Shown here piece by piece: positions 7,420 through 16,168 of a stretch of DNA of 64,000 nucleotides. The stretch lies in assembly GCA_029975915.1 (NCBI GenBank), contig JARKOC010000466.1, positions 248,001 through 312,000 of the forward strand, read 5' to 3'. This stretch comes from Bryobacteraceae bacterium. GTDB lineage: Bacteria; Acidobacteriota; Terriglobia; Bryobacterales; Bryobacteraceae. The position numbers and the translations under genes are program-made. Below the pieces are notes generated by a model that was given only the letters and a program-made list of their open reading frames with translations, was not told the DNA's origin and did no database searches. Position 1 is the first letter of the stretch; the number at the start of each line of letters is the position of its first letter.

Positions 7420-10400
7420 ATGTTGCCACGTTTGCTGGCCGTTCTCGTATTAGCTGTTCTGATGATGATGCCGGCTGCCTGGGGCCAGGAAGCCCGCGGT
7501 ACGATCGTTGGGCGCGTTGTTGACGCCTCTGGATCGGTGGTTCCCAATGCGACGGTGGAAGTCACGAATAAGGCGATGGGAACGCGTGTTACCCTGACCA
7601 CGACGGATGCGGGTCTTTATCAGGCGCCGTTTCTGATTCCGGGTACATATAAGGTTGAAGCCACAATGACGGGCTTCAAGAAATATGTCCGGGACGACAT
7701 CGAGGTGCGGGTCAACGACCGTATTGAGGTGGCGATTCAGTTGGAAGTTGGTGCGACTGAGCAAAGCGTCACCGTCACGGGCGAGACGCCGCTGCTGAGC
7801 ACGGAATCTGCCTCACTCGGCACGGTTGTTGATGGCCGCCGCGTGACCGAGCTGCCGATTCCGCATGGCAACCCATATTTCCTGATCAGCCTGGCGGCGG
7901 GCGTCTCGTTCACCCGTGACCCGCGCTTGGACCGGCCGTTCGAGCCGACCCACATTGTCGGCTACACCATGGACGGCACCCGCGCCAATCGCAGCGATGT
8001 TACGATTGACGGAGCAGTTTCAACGGCGACCGCCAATGCCGGCGAAGTGATCTCTTCCTACGTGCCGCCGGCCGACATCGTGGCAGAGTTTAAAGTTCAA
8101 ACCGCCACTTTCGACGCTTCGTTTGGACAGACCGAAGGCGGCGTGACCAACATCAGCCTGAAGTCTGGCACCAACGACCTGCACGGCACTGGTTACTACA
8201 CCGCGATGAGGCCGAACTGGTTCGCCAACGACTTTTTCGCCAATGCGACAAAGACGCCCAGACCCGACTTCTACTACCACCGCTGGGGCGGTTCGCTCGG
8301 CGGTCCTGTGCGCCTTCCCAAACTGTACGACGGCCGGAACCGGACCTTTTTCATGTGGGGCTATGAAGGCATCAACGAGGCGCGGCCGCGCAACAACGGC
8401 ACCCCTACGGTTCCCACCACTGAGATGAAGAACGGCGACTTCTCAAAATTGCTGCCGGTTTCGTCCAGTTACCAGATCTACAATCCCTTTACTCGACGGG
8501 CGGTGACCGGTGGGCGTTTCCAACAGGATCCCTTCCCCGGCAACCTCATTCCTTCATCATTGTTCAATCCGGTCGCCAAGAAGGTCCTGGATACCTACTA
8601 TCCGGCCCCTCTCCAGCCGGGCGATGCGGATTTCCGCAACAACTATCTGCGGCCTGAACTGAACGAGGTTGCCGACTACTTTACCCACTCCGTGAGAATG
8701 GACCACAACATCACTGACAGCAACCGGCTATTCGCTCGCGTGAGTTGGTACGACCGCACCAGCACATACAACGATTATTTCAACAATGCGGCTTCCGGCA
8801 CGCTGTTCTGGTTCAAATCCAGGTCGGCTGTGATCGACGATGTCATCACCATCAATCCCACTACCGTGGTGAACCTGCGCTACGGCTACAACCGCTTCAT
8901 CCGCGGAACCGATGGAAAACCAGAGGTCATCGGCTTCGACCTGACATCCCTCGGCTTCCCGTCGTATTACAACAGCCTGATCTCAAATGACATGCGGCGA
9001 TTCCCGCGGTTCGACATCAGCGGCTATCAGGGCACCGCGCAAGGCGGCGAGAGCAGGCCCAACGATACCCACAACATTATCGCCAGCCTCCAGAAGATGC
9101 TGCGGACGCACTCGATCAAGGCTGGCGCCGAGTTCCGGTCCTACCGCGAGACGCAACTCAACTTCGGCAACAACACGACGGGCCAGTTCGTCTTCGATTC
9201 CACGTGGACGCGCGGCCCCCTGGACAATTCCCCGACGTCGCCCAACAATATCGGCCAGTCGGTGGCCGGATTCCTGCTTGGCTTACCCACGGCCAGCAGC
9301 CTGCTGAACCGCCCGGCGAGTTATGCGGAACAATCAGTTTCGTGGTCGTATTACTTCCACGACGATTGGAAGGTGAACTCGAAACTGACCGTCAACCTCG
9401 GCTTGCGCTGGGAATACGATGGCCCGCTCACCGAACGTTGGGACCGCAGCGTCCGGACGTTCGACCTGAACTACACCCAGCCGTTCCAGGCGGCGGCGCA
9501 GGCGGCCTATGCGCTGAACCCGACCACAGAGGTTCCGGCAAGCGCCTTCGTGACCAAGGGCGGCCTGACCTTTGCCAATTTGAACGGCCAGCCGCGAGAA
9601 CTCTACAACACGCCCAAAAACAGTTGGATGCCGCGTCTGGGCGCTTCCTATCGCCTTACCAACAAGACGATCCTGCGCGGCGGCTACGGGATTTTTTATG
9701 GCTTCCTCGGCCAGCGCCGCGGCGACGTCATCCAGACCGGTTTCAGCCGCAATACGCCATTCGTTCCATCGCTCGACAACGGGTTGACGTTTAAGTCGAC
9801 CTTGTCGAACCCCTGGCCGGACGGCGTACTCGAACCGGTCGGCGCAGGACAGGGCTATCAGACCAGCGTTGGAAATTCGGTCACATTCTTCAATGAGGAT
9901 CCTCTGCGCCCGAAGATGCAACGCTGGCAGTTCGGCATCCAGCAGGAACTAGGCAAGGGCTTTGTCTTCGATATCTCATATGTCGGCAACCACGGAAGCG
10001 ACATCGAGATCACTCAGAACATCAACGCGACGCCGCAAAAGTACTTGAGCAAGAGCCTTGTTCGCGACAACCCGACCATCAACTATCTCAGCACCAACCT
10101 GCCCAATCCGTTCCGCAATCTGTTGCCGACGGGCGCTTCGGGCACGTTCACCGGCGCGAACCTGTCGCGCGAGCGGCTGCTGCGGCCCTATCCGCACTAC
10201 GATGCCGTAAACGCATCGCGCTTTGATGGCTATTCCTGGTACAACTCCCTCCAGGCCGGCATCGACAAGCGCTTCTCGAAGGGCTACACGCTCGGGTTGA
10301 ACTACACCTGGTCGAAATACATGCAGGCCACTGAGACGCTGCAGTCGGACGATCCATCCCCGACGCGGGTGATCTCGGACTTCGACCGTACCCATCGCAT

Positions 10401-10926
10401 CGTCGGCAGCGGCATCTACGAACTGCCGTTCGGCAAGGGAAAGAGGTTCATGAACGTCGGTGGCGTGGCTAATGGGATCGTGGGCGGCTGGCAGGTTTCA
10501 GCGGTCTACACCATGCAGAGCGGCGCGCCGATCAACTTCGGAAACATCATCTTCTATGGGGCCGATCCCAAGTCGATCGTATTGCCGCGGAGCCAGCAGA
10601 CGGTTGCTAAATGGTTCAATACGGATGCCGGCTTCGAAAAGTCCGCCTCCCTACAGTTGGCTTCGAATGTCCGCTCGTTCCCGTTGCGCTTCAGCTTCCT
10701 CCGGTCGGACATCATGAACAATTGGGACATCTCGGTTCAGAAGAACACCTTGATCAAGGAGCGCTACAACTTCCAGTTCAAGGCCGAATTCCTGAACGCG
10801 ATGAACCACCCGCTGTTCCCGGCGCCGAATACCACTCCGACAGCGGCGGCATTCGGATCGGTTGTCGCCTCGACGCAAGCCAACTACGCGCGCCGCGTGC
10901 AGTTGACCGGCAAGTTCATCTTCTGA
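7420..10926 (+). CDS. Outer-membrane beta-barrel protein with CarboxypepD_reg-like domain (Oar/TonB-receptor-like)
   Basis: 1168 residues. A Sec signal (residues 1-22, ending PAAWGQ) is followed by a carboxypeptidase regulatory-like beta sandwich (about 25-115; GTIVGRVVDASGSVVPNATV...), then a plug-like region (SVTVTGETPLLSTESASLG...ELPIPHGNP) and a long barrel rich in aromatic alternating strands, ending RVQLTGKFIF with a terminal Phe as in outer-membrane proteins. This architecture is the large paralogous family expanded in Solibacter-type genomes, usually thought to import or bind oligosaccharides or peptides. A TonB box is not obvious. Preceded by a strong AAGGAG site and followed by a good terminator, so it is monocistronic. 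Probably controlled by the divergent membrane regulator. Confidence 0.85.
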   Translation: MLPRLLAVLVLAVLMMMPAAWGQEARGTIVGRVVDASGSVVPNATVEVTNKAMGTRVTLTTTDAGLYQAPFLIPGTYKVEATMTGFKKYVRDDIEVRVNDRIEVAIQLEVGATEQSVTVTGETPLLSTESASLGTVVDGRRVTELPIPHGNPYFLISLAAGVSFTRDPRLDRPFEPTHIVGYTMDGTRANRSDVTIDGAVSTATANAGEVISSYVPPADIVAEFKVQTATFDASFGQTEGGVTNISLKSGTNDLHGTGYYTAMRPNWFANDFFANATKTPRPDFYYHRWGGSLGGPVRLPKLYDGRNRTFFMWGYEGINEARPRNNGTPTVPTTEMKNGDFSKLLPVSSSYQIYNPFTRRAVTGGRFQQDPFPGNLIPSSLFNPVAKKVLDTYYPAPLQPGDADFRNNYLRPELNEVADYFTHSVRMDHNITDSNRLFARVSWYDRTSTYNDYFNNAASGTLFWFKSRSAVIDDVITINPTTVVNLRYGYNRFIRGTDGKPEVIGFDLTSLGFPSYYNSLISNDMRRFPRFDISGYQGTAQGGESRPNDTHNIIASLQKMLRTHSIKAGAEFRSYRETQLNFGNNTTGQFVFDSTWTRGPLDNSPTSPNNIGQSVAGFLLGLPTASSLLNRPASYAEQSVSWSYYFHDDWKVNSKLTVNLGLRWEYDGPLTERWDRSVRTFDLNYTQPFQAAAQAAYALNPTTEVPASAFVTKGGLTFANLNGQPRELYNTPKNSWMPRLGASYRLTNKTILRGGYGIFYGFLGQRRGDVIQTGFSRNTPFVPSLDNGLTFKSTLSNPWPDGVLEPVGAGQGYQTSVGNSVTFFNEDPLRPKMQRWQFGIQQELGKGFVFDISYVGNHGSDIEITQNINATPQKYLSKSLVRDNPTINYLSTNLPNPFRNLLPTGASGTFTGANLSRERLLRPYPHYDAVNASRFDGYSWYNSLQAGIDKRFSKGYTLGLNYTWSKYMQATETLQSDDPSPTRVISDFDRTHRIVGSGIYELPFGKGKRFMNVGGVANGIVGGWQVSAVYTMQSGAPINFGNIIFYGADPKSIVLPRSQQTVAKWFNTDAGFEKSASLQLASNVRSFPLRFSFLRSDIMNNWDISVQKNTLIKERYNFQFKAEFLNAMNHPLFPAPNTTPTAAAFGSVVASTQANYARRVQLTGKFIF

Positions 10927-10939
10927 CGATTGACCAAAA

Positions 10940-10961
10940 GCCTCAGGCACGTGCCTGAGGC
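10940..10961. repeat. 22-bp perfect palindrome after the outer-membrane protein gene
   Basis: GCCTCAGGCA-CG-TGCCTGAGGC is fully self-complementary. It lies 14 bases after the stop codon and 9 bases before the arm of the intrinsic terminator, so it is most simply an mRNA 3'-end stabilising hairpin, though a DNA-binding role cannot be excluded. Confidence 0.5.
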
Positions 10962-10970
10962 GCATAAGCC

Positions 10971-11011
10971 AGAGACCGGCAATCCTGTATAGGGTAAGCC
11001 GGTCTCTTTTT
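10971..11011 (+). terminator. Intrinsic terminator
   Basis: AGAGACCGGC (10971-10980) pairs perfectly with GCCGGTCTCT (10998-11007) across a 17-base loop and runs straight into TTTTT (11007-11011). It ends the transcript of the outer-membrane protein gene. Confidence 0.8.
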
Positions 11012-11178
11012 GCTTCAGCTCACCATCGTCAGAGCGGGACCGGAGCAGTAAGCGACTCATTTTTCGCAAGCCGGATCCGAGGTTCCACCGGAACGCAGGG
11101 AACTGATCGCGACGAATGGCCAAGCGTTCAGAATCTGATTCACCACCGGAACGGTCCGTTTGTCTCTCGCCACAGGAG

Positions 11179-11667
11179 TCAGACGCGCGTCTTTGTTGAA
11201 GAGAGGCGAAGCCTGGCGATAACCGCGTCATGGTGGTTGGCCTCAGCCAAATCGAGCGCGCTCTTCCCATTACCGGCTTTGATATTTACATCCGCGCCGG
11301 ACGTGAGCAGCACTTCCAGCGAAGCCAGGTCGCCCGCGTTGGCGGCGGCGTGCAGCGCCGTGTAGCCGCCGTGCTGGGTAGTGTCAACCGGCGTGCCGGC
11401 GGCGAGCAGCAGGGCGATGATTCCGGCATGCCGGCCGGCGGCCGCGGCGTGGATCGGGAGGTTCTCCAGAGCGTTGACCGACCGGGCGAGCGGGTCCGCG
11501 CCAACGGCAAGCAGGTATGCGGCGAGCGAAGCGTGGCCGTAGTGGGCAGCGAGATGGAGCGCGGTCCAACCATCCGGCGAAGGCGTGTTCAGGTGATCCG
11601 GCGCAGATTCGAGAGCGGCGTAAAGCGCATCAAATTCGCCGGCGTGAGCAGCTTCCCAGATCGTCAT
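11179..11667 (-). CDS. Ankyrin-repeat protein
   Basis: 162 residues made almost entirely of about four ankyrin repeats: DGWTALHLAAHYGHASLAAY (31-50), a second starting NLPIHAAAAGRH, a third GYTALHAAANAGDLASLEVL, and a degenerate last one (GKSALDLAEANHHDAVI). Such modules bind other proteins; no catalytic part is present and no signal peptide, so it is cytoplasmic. Its ATG overlaps the stop of the preceding gene (TAAATG arrangement at 11665-11670), indicating translational coupling, so its partner may be the product of that upstream gene. Confidence 0.85.
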   Translation of the reverse strand: MTIWEAAHAGEFDALYAALESAPDHLNTPSPDGWTALHLAAHYGHASLAAYLLAVGADPLARSVNALENLPIHAAAAGRHAGIIALLLAAGTPVDTTQHGGYTALHAAANAGDLASLEVLLTSGADVNIKAGNGKSALDLAEANHHDAVIARLRLSSTKTRV

Positions 11668-12144
11668 TTATGCGGGCTTGAAGAGTTCGGACGTGCGCCC
11701 GGATTCGACGCCGAGGTGGTTCAAATAAAACTCCAGCACAACGGGCTCGTATTGCTGCTTGAGCGCGTCGTAGGTCCGTTGCTGCCAATCGCCAGAAAGT
11801 TGGGCGGAGAGGTCAGCATCCTTGGAGAAAAAGCCGTCCTGATGCTCGACGCCGAGCGAGTCTAACGCGGCGATGATCATGTCGAGATTCGACACCAGAA
11901 TCGCTTGCGCCAGGTCGGTGGCCAGGTCGGTGTCCTGATCGGACAGACGCGCCCAGAGACGCGGGGCCGCCTTCCGCAAGTGTTCGGTGTTGAGTTTAGT
12001 GAGCCGCGTCCGTAACTTTACGTGCTCGTAGATCTGGTAGGTTCGCAACCGGCTGATCGAAATCCGCTTCAGGAGTTCTGTGAAAGCCGCTTCACCCATG
12101 CCGAGGAAGACATCCGAAACTTGCATCAAAGACGAGATTAGCAT
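11668..12144 (-). CDS. Conserved hypothetical, all-helical protein
   Basis: 158 residues from the ATG at 12144. The frame is open up to 12213, but that would run over the purA start on the other strand and the extra 23 residues are Pro/Ser-rich. The sequence looks alpha-helical throughout (ISRLRTYQIYEHVKLRTRLTKL; LATDLAQAILVSNLDMIIAAL) with no membrane segment and no motif I recognise. It ends directly at the start codon of the ankyrin gene and is divergent from purA by about 68 bases. Function unknown; the pairing with an ankyrin protein suggests that the two act together. Confidence 0.6.
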   Translation of the reverse strand: MLISSLMQVSDVFLGMGEAAFTELLKRISISRLRTYQIYEHVKLRTRLTKLNTEHLRKAAPRLWARLSDQDTDLATDLAQAILVSNLDMIIAALDSLGVEHQDGFFSKDADLSAQLSGDWQQRTYDALKQQYEPVVLEFYLNHLGVESGRTSELFKPA

Positions 12145-12212
12145 GGGCGTACCACGGGGCGGGCTTTCGCGTGGTGGGTGGGATAAACTAAGAGTTTCGG
12201 GCAGTTGAACCA

Positions 12213-13517
12213 ATGAGCAACATCATCGTACTGGGATCGCAATGGGGAGACGAGGGCAAGGGCAAAATCGTCGACTTGTTCGCCGAGAAATTTGACATTG
12301 TGGCGCGCTATCAGGGCGGCCACAACGCCGGCCACACCGTTCAGGTAGGTCCGCAGAAATTCGTGCTCAAGTTGATTCCGAGCGGCGTGCTGCACTCGGG
12401 CAAGCAGGTGGTGATCGGCAATGGCGTGGTCATCGACCCGCAGGCGCTGCTGGATGAGATCGCGATGCTGGAGAAAGCGGGATTCGATCCGGTCTCGAAG
12501 ATCTCCATCAGCAATCGGGCCCACATCATCTTCCCGTTCCACCGCCTGGTCGAGAAGGTCTCCGAGGGGCGCGCCGACCGTATCGCCATCGGCACCACCT
12601 CGCGCGGCATAGGCCCGTGTTATGAGGACAAGATCGGCCGCCGCGGCCTGCGCATGGCTGACATGCTCAACCAGAAGCTCTTTAAGAGCCTCTATGACAA
12701 CCTCGCCGCCGACAAGCGAACCGTGGCCGAGGCGTTCGGCATCGACGCCGCCATCGATTATGAGGGCATCCTCGAGGATTACCGCGAGATGGCCGAGAAG
12801 ATCCGGCCCATGGTCTGCGACACGGCGCAAAAGCTGAATGATTGGATCAAGGCCGGCAAGCGGATTCTATTCGAGGGCGCGCAAGGGACGATGCTCGACA
12901 TCGACCATGGGACCTATCCGTTCGTTACATCATCGAGCGCTGCCGCCGGCGGCGCATGCACCGGCACGGGCGTGCCGCCGACAAAGATCGACGGTGTCAT
13001 CGGCGTCTCGAAGGCGTACATCACTCGCGTGGGTGGCGGGCCGTTCCCGTCCGAGGACAAGGGCGAGGGCGGCAACATCATCCGCGAAGCTGGGCTGGAA
13101 TACGGCTCGGTCACCGGACGTCCTCGCCGTTGCGGCTGGTTCGATGCGCCGTTGCTGCGCTACACCGCCATGGTGAACGGCTTCGATTCGCTGATCGTGA
13201 CTAAGTTGGACGTGCTCGACGGATTGGGCGACCTGAAGGTCTGCACGGCTTACAAAGTCGATGGGGAAATCACCACCGAGATGCCCGCCGGCAACATGCT
13301 ACTGGAAAGCGTCGAGCCGGTGTATGAGACGCTGCCGGGCTGGGACCAGCCTACCAGCGGCGTGACCACGTACGACGAACTCCCCAAAGCTGCCCGCGAT
13401 TACATCGCGTTTCTGGAAGAGAAGACAGGAGTGGAAGTCGGGGCGGTGTCGACGGGTCCCGAACGGTCGGAGACGATCATCCGGCCCGGGTCGAGGCTGG
13501 AAAAGCTGCTGGGTTAG
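12213..13517 (+). CDS. purA: Adenylosuccinate synthetase
   Basis: 434 residues, the normal size. It joins aspartate to IMP using GTP, the first step from IMP to AMP. Motifs: GSQWGDEGKGKIVD (8-21, P-loop-like with the catalytic Asp13), GGHNAGHTV (IMP/GTP site), GTTSRGIGPCYEDK and the C-terminal VSTGPERSETI. All expected blocks are present with no gap. It stands alone on the plus strand with a small divergent pair upstream and a convergent membrane protein downstream. Confidence 0.97.
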   Translation: MSNIIVLGSQWGDEGKGKIVDLFAEKFDIVARYQGGHNAGHTVQVGPQKFVLKLIPSGVLHSGKQVVIGNGVVIDPQALLDEIAMLEKAGFDPVSKISISNRAHIIFPFHRLVEKVSEGRADRIAIGTTSRGIGPCYEDKIGRRGLRMADMLNQKLFKSLYDNLAADKRTVAEAFGIDAAIDYEGILEDYREMAEKIRPMVCDTAQKLNDWIKAGKRILFEGAQGTMLDIDHGTYPFVTSSSAAAGGACTGTGVPPTKIDGVIGVSKAYITRVGGGPFPSEDKGEGGNIIREAGLEYGSVTGRPRRCGWFDAPLLRYTAMVNGFDSLIVTKLDVLDGLGDLKVCTAYKVDGEITTEMPAGNMLLESVEPVYETLPGWDQPTSGVTTYDELPKAARDYIAFLEEKTGVEVGAVSTGPERSETIIRPGSRLEKLLG

Positions 13518-13538
13518 AAAGGCGGCCAGCGCGCGGAT

Positions 13539-14021
13539 TCACAGGCGCTGCTGCTTCATCCCGGCGAGCACTCCGGCGGCGATGGCGAACATGAACATCA
13601 GGATGCCGAAGGCGATCCCGATCACCGTCATGACGCCGACGAACTTCCAGAACGAACGTTGGGCGTCCAGGGCGGCCTCAAGTTGCCGGAACTGCGGCGT
13701 CGCGGCCAGGGCGCGGATTCTCGCCGCATACCGGTAGAGGTAGAGCGACGGGAAGATGTAGACGACGCCGAGCAGCGGGTAGAGGATCGCGACGATGGCG
13801 AATTCTGGCTTCTGCGTGGCGAGTCCGGCGACGCCGACGCCGATCCCGCCAAGGACCATGAATCCCGCGCTGACGAACCCCAGGATCGCCATGAAATAGA
13901 CCCACGGGCGCGTGCGGTCCAGCAGTTTCACAGTGTCCTGTGAGAGGGCCGGCGCGGGGTACGACTGTGGAGCGGGGGGCAAAGCGCCAAAATCCTGCGG
14001 CCCCGGCTGAGTTTCTTCCAC
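13539..14021 (-). CDS. Small membrane protein (DUF5362-like)
   Basis: 160 residues. After a Pro/Gln-rich N-terminus of about 35 residues it has three or four membrane segments: roughly 40-66 (YFMAILGFVSAGFMVLGGIG), 74-97 (FAIVAILYPLLGVVYIFPSL) and 125-153 (FVGVMTVIGIAFGILMFMFA). The pattern with a cytoplasmic helix between the second and last segments resembles DUF5362 proteins. No enzymatic residues. Convergent with purA, 21 bases apart. The 174 bases upstream (14022-14195) hold no gene that I can see. Confidence 0.6.
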   Translation of the reverse strand: MEETQPGPQDFGALPPAPQSYPAPALSQDTVKLLDRTRPWVYFMAILGFVSAGFMVLGGIGVGVAGLATQKPEFAIVAILYPLLGVVYIFPSLYLYRYAARIRALAATPQFRQLEAALDAQRSFWKFVGVMTVIGIAFGILMFMFAIAAGVLAGMKQQRL

Positions 14022-14195
14022 TTTGTTCCTCCGAACCTCAATCGCCCGTTGTCCGGCACTTGGCGATCAGGGAGATTGGGACGTGCCAATCTTACCAGTC
14101 CACGTGACCGGCATCCAGCGGTGCGATGCAGAAATGGCGCAAGCTCATGCCCGCCCGGCGCTAGACTCCCTACTCCGCCACACCGGGTGCTCAAT

Positions 14196-15242
14196 CTAGG
14201 CCAAGGCGGCCTTACAGTACTCCACGCACTTGCGGACTTCAGCCACTGCGTCCGAGCCCGCGGGCACCGGATATTCCAGTTCGATGCTGGCCGGGAAGCG
14301 GTACTTATTCCGCTTCATGAGTTGCAGGATCTCCTTGATCGGCGTGCCGCCTTCGCCCCAGGGAACAGTGGCTCCGCCGATGGGCGGGCCGCCGGAGGGA
14401 TTGGGCGTCGGCGCCTTACGGTCCTTTAAATGGAGGCTGGCAATGCGGCTGGCGTACTTCTCGACCAGCGGCAAAGGCGACTCTCCATTCACGCCGAAGT
14501 AATGGCCAACGTCGAAGTTCAGCGCCGTGTATTTCGATACAGAAAGGACCTTGTCGAAGCCCGATGCCCCGCCCTGGCCGTGAGTGTGGAATGCGATGGC
14601 AAGTTTGCGCTTTGCGGCATAGGCCGCCACGCGAGCCAGCAATTCGTCATTGGTGGGCAGTTCCATGGTGATGTGGTCGGCGCCGAGGGTTTCGGCGACG
14701 TTCCAGATGTAGTCGTATTCGGCGTCGGGCATTTCAAGCGTCGGAGGCAGCTTGAAGCAGTAGATCTTAACGCCCGCGTCCTCGTACATCTTGCGGAACT
14801 CTTTGTACTTGCTCATGGGGGCGGAGGTGCGCCAGGCGGAGAGGTCGGCGGCGGCTTTCTTGCGGGCGGCAATCTGCTCAGGCGTCGCCTGGAACCGGCC
14901 GCCGGGTCCACCGGGACCACCTGCGGGAGGACCGCCGGCAGGAGGTCCGCCGGGACCACCCTGAGGACGTGCGCCTGCTCCGCCGGGAGGCGGGCCCATG
15001 GGGCGCATAACGGGCAACGGCGCGCCGGCGTAGCTTTCGGCGACGTTACTCATCAACTCGATTCCGCTGACGCCGCTGTCGACGCAGTACTTCAGGGTGT
15101 TTTCGACGGGCAGGCTGCGGAAGCTGTAGGTGATGGCGCCGACCATGACTCCACCGAAGTTCGAGTTGGGTTTGGCCAGGATGCGCGGCGCCGCCAGCGC
15201 CGGAAGGGCGAGTCCGCCTAGTTGCCGTCTGGTGATGTTCAT
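14196..15242 (-). CDS. Tat-exported sugar-phosphate isomerase/epimerase-like TIM barrel
   Basis: 348 residues from ATG 15242, which is preceded by a good GGGAG site eight bases away and begins a Tat signal (MNITRRQLGGLALPALAA). The frame extends 93 bases further up without support. The mature protein is an AP-endonuclease-2/xylose-isomerase-type barrel: GVMVGAITYSFRSLP, then DHITMELPTNDELLA, FHTHGQGG, NFDVGHYFG and IASLHLKDRKAP, containing the Glu, His and Asp that bind metal in the family. An unusual Gly/Pro-only loop of about 35 residues (DNA about 14895-15000) interrupts it between the first barrel strands. Probably periplasmic sugar or inositol-type isomerisation, substrate unknown. Confidence 0.75.
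   Translation of the reverse strand: MNITRRQLGGLALPALAAPRILAKPNSNFGGVMVGAITYSFRSLPVENTLKYCVDSGVSGIELMSNVAESYAGAPLPVMRPMGPPPGGAGARPQGGPGGPPAGGPPAGGPGGPGGRFQATPEQIAARKKAAADLSAWRTSAPMSKYKEFRKMYEDAGVKIYCFKLPPTLEMPDAEYDYIWNVAETLGADHITMELPTNDELLARVAAYAAKRKLAIAFHTHGQGGASGFDKVLSVSKYTALNFDVGHYFGVNGESPLPLVEKYASRIASLHLKDRKAPTPNPSGGPPIGGATVPWGEGGTPIKEILQLMKRNKYRFPASIELEYPVPAGSDAVAEVRKCVEYCKAALA
14895..15000 (-). repeat. Gly/Pro-rich low-complexity stretch inside the TIM-barrel gene
   Basis: The coding sequence repeats GGPGGPPAGGPPAGG-type units, reflecting imperfect CCGCCGGGACCACC-like DNA repeats. It is in frame and probably forms a surface loop; slippage may change its length between strains. Confidence 0.65.
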
Positions 15243-15364
15243 TGTTGTCACTCCCTTGGGATGAAAGCAGTTGGTCCGCGAACAATCTTCCCACATGGTT
15301 CTATCACATCCCCAGGCCGCTCGGGGCGCGGCCATCGCGGCCAGACTGCTAAACTAGGAAATTC

Positions 15365-16135
15365 ATGTCAGAGTTGTTGAAAGACAAGAGCACGCTTGTG
15401 CTCGGGCTGGCCAACCGCTGGTCGCTTGCCTATGCTATCGCCAAGGCGTTTCGCCGCGAGGGCGCCAAGCTCATCCTCACTTACCAGGGCGAGCGCCAGC
15501 AGGACGCCGTCGAGGAACTGGCTGCTGAACTCGGCGCCAACCGGCTGCTTTCGTGCGATGTTACCCAGGAATCGGACCTCGCCCACCTCTCCGAAATCCT
15601 GCGCGGTGAGGGCGACACCATCGACGCCGTGGTCCACTCCATCGCATTCGCCAACAAGGACGACCTGGCGCGGCCGTTCGTTGAGACATCCCGCGAAGGA
15701 TTCCTGTTGGCCCACGAGATCAGCACTTATTCGCTGGTTGGTGTCGCGAGGGCAGTAGCGCCGGTGATGTCGAACGGCGGATCAATCATGACCCTTTCGT
15801 ATCTGGGCGCCGTGCGCGTGCTGCCAAATTACAACGTCATGGGCGTGGCCAAGGCGGGGCTGGAGGCGAGCGTCCGGTATTTGGCGAGCGATCTCGGGCC
15901 GAAGAACATTCGAGTGAACGCAATCTCGGCCGGTCCGATTAAGACGGCGTCGGCGCGCGGAATCAAGGACTTCAACAAGATTCTGGAGCGCGTAGCCGAA
16001 TCGACGCCTTTGCGGCGGCCGACCGATCCTGAGGAAGTCGCCGACACGGCCGTCTTTCTGGCCTCTGACCTTGGCCGCGGTATCACCGGCAATGTCATCT
16101 ACGTCGATTCCGGCTACCAGATCATGGGCTTCTAG
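15365..16135 (+). CDS. fabI: Enoyl-ACP reductase (NADH-type)
   Basis: 256 residues. Catalyses the last reduction in each cycle of fatty-acid elongation. It is a short-chain dehydrogenase-type Rossmann fold with the FabI form of the nucleotide motif (GLANRWSLAYAIAKAF, 14-29) and the catalytic set Tyr146 (SYLG), Tyr156 and Lys163 (NYNVMGVAK), at the same numbers as in E. coli FabI. The C-terminal TGNVIYVDSGYQIMGF closes the NAD site. Lone gene between a minus-strand isomerase and a convergent amidohydrolase. No odd features. Confidence 0.95.
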   Translation: MSELLKDKSTLVLGLANRWSLAYAIAKAFRREGAKLILTYQGERQQDAVEELAAELGANRLLSCDVTQESDLAHLSEILRGEGDTIDAVVHSIAFANKDDLARPFVETSREGFLLAHEISTYSLVGVARAVAPVMSNGGSIMTLSYLGAVRVLPNYNVMGVAKAGLEASVRYLASDLGPKNIRVNAISAGPIKTASARGIKDFNKILERVAESTPLRRPTDPEEVADTAVFLASDLGRGITGNVIYVDSGYQIMGF

Positions 16136-16168
16136 GCTGCGTTGACCGCCGCCAGATCCGGGAAACCC

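Noticed and set aside
10884..11270. 128-codon minus-strand frame
   Set aside because: Overlaps both the end of the outer-membrane protein and an intrinsic terminator; low-complexity translation.
14022..14195. Gap between the membrane protein and the TIM-barrel gene checked for RNA or small genes
   Set aside because: No cloverleaf, hairpin with T-run or small gene with a ribosome-binding site was seen.
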